A DNA stretch of 15,045 bases, from contig CABUUD010000039.1 of the NCBI GenBank assembly GCA_902494585.1, positions 1 through 15,045 of the forward strand, in the 5' to 3' direction. The first letter of the stretch is position 1, and each line of letters starts with the position of its first letter. The stretch is from an uncultured Collinsella sp. GTDB taxonomy: Bacteria > Actinomycetota > Coriobacteriia > Coriobacteriales > Coriobacteriaceae. Shown one piece after another: positions 14,651 through 15,045 of this stretch. The notes below the pieces were generated by a model. The model had not been told where the DNA came from. It made no database searches and was given only the letters and a program-made list of their open reading frames with translations. The position numbers and the translations under genes were made by a program.

Positions 14651-14706
14651 AGCACCCTCGCCGAAAACGGCGGTGCTGGAAGTCCATAAACTCTCTTATG
14701 ATAACA
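14651..14706 (-). promoter_or_regulatory. Candidate tyrS promoter and leader hairpin
   Basis: Minus strand: TGTTATCAT (14706-14698) is an extended -10; no matching -35 was seen. The transcript would start near 14691 and contain a stem AGCACC/GGTGCT (14677-14672 with 14656-14651) extended by GCCG/CGGC around a TTTT loop. The hairpin ends 6 nt before AAGGAGG. Confidence 0.4.
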
Positions 14707-14725
14707 AACTGACGCGACGCGGCAC

Positions 14726-15045
14726 CTACGACAGGAAAATCCTCGTCCTGCCGCATGCGTCGATGGCAACTGGCAAACGTGTACCGTCACGCTCGACCAG
14801 ATAGCGCACCTGCCGACGACGCAAGCAGTCGCGGCAACGGACCTGCCCCGTCGCATCGGTGGCGCAGACGCCCTCGGCGGTCAACAGACAGTGCTCGCAC
14901 ACCATAAGCTCGGGACGGCCGGCGTCGATGGGGCCAAGGACGCCGGGTTCAGCAGTCAGCTCGGCAATACGTTCCCTATCATTGCTGAGCAACTCGGCAG
15001 GCAAGTATACCCACCCCGCGCCAAGCCCGCGCAGCCAGGCGAGCG
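14726..15045 (-). CDS. U32-family peptidase-like protein (C-terminal part only)
   Basis: The last 105 codons of a gene entering from the right edge; the frame is open to position 15043, so an apparent TTG start at 15004 is not real. GLGAGWVYLPAELL resembles strands of the U32 barrel, and the end has the Cys-rich pattern of U32 proteins: ELMVCEHCLL, EGVC, VRCRDC, then a YLVERDGTRLPVAIDACGR segment. In related proteins (RlhA, TrhP, UbiU/V) such cysteines hold an iron-sulfur cluster used in RNA or quinone hydroxylation; whether that applies here cannot be told from a fragment. The spacing C-x2-C, then C, then C-x2-C is visible. Stop TAG. A zinc-ribbon protein of another family is the main alternative. 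Confidence 0.7.
   Translation of the reverse strand, partial: LAWLRGLGAGWVYLPAELLSNDRERIAELTAEPGVLGPIDAGRPELMVCEHCLLTAEGVCATDATGQVRCRDCLRRRQVRYLVERDGTRLPVAIDACGRTRIFLS

Noticed and set aside
14630..14725. T-box leader before tyrS
   Set aside because: The gap is under 100 nt and lacks the T-box sequence (AGGGUGGnACCGCG), so only a simple hairpin is called.
14726..15004. Complete 92-aa zinc-finger protein starting at TTG 15004
   Set aside because: The frame stays open to the window edge with U32-like sequence upstream, so this is the end of a larger gene.

Overview
The window looks like chromosomal core sequence from a gut actinobacterium of the class Coriobacteriia, most likely Collinsella. 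This rests on moderately high GC, the actinobacterial form of release factor 2 (GPGGQGVNTTDS, no frameshift site), a split two-subunit transketolase, an L31 protein with a long Ala/Lys/Glu tail, and palindromic intergenic repeats built around GGGGACGTTCTT and TTGGTGC...GCACCAA. I recall such repeats from Collinsella genomes but could not check this. No phage, plasmid, IS transposase, CRISPR array, tRNA or rRNA gene was found.

Layout. Positions 1-1061 (minus strand) hold the two transketolase subunits; the C-terminal one runs off the left edge. Next, all on the minus strand, are a YitT-type membrane protein (1269-2159), prfB (2327-3475), secA (3475-6282, whose stop codon overlaps the prfB start) and rpmE (6623-7048). 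A 350-bp divergent promoter region leads to a plus-strand set: an ACT-domain protein (7399-7686), citrate synthase (7764-9182) with its terminator, and a Cof-type HAD phosphatase (9270-10112). The minus strand then resumes with a second HAD phosphatase (10238-11032), adenine deaminase (11239-13059), tyrosyl-tRNA synthetase (13418-14629) and the C-terminal end of a U32-family protein (14726 to the right edge).

The genes are mostly housekeeping: pentose-phosphate carbon shuffling, protein export, translation termination and tRNA charging, purine salvage, and citrate formation. The more unusual content is between the genes. The second HAD gene is bracketed by two related repeats in inverted orientation whose outer edges supply the TAG stop codons of both neighbouring genes. 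Three minus-strand genes (yitT, the second HAD gene, adenine deaminase) have a terminator-like hairpin just upstream of their ribosome binding site, which suggests attenuation. Two copies of a TTGGTGC-type palindrome and a 99-nt nested palindrome occupy other gaps.

Two observations bear on termination of translation. None of the 12 genes whose stop is visible ends in TGA (8 TAG, 4 TAA), and the RF2 stop-recognition tripeptide reads SPT rather than the usual SPF. I saw no clearly new multi-gene system. The repeat-bracketed HAD gene and the attenuator-like leaders are the best leads.
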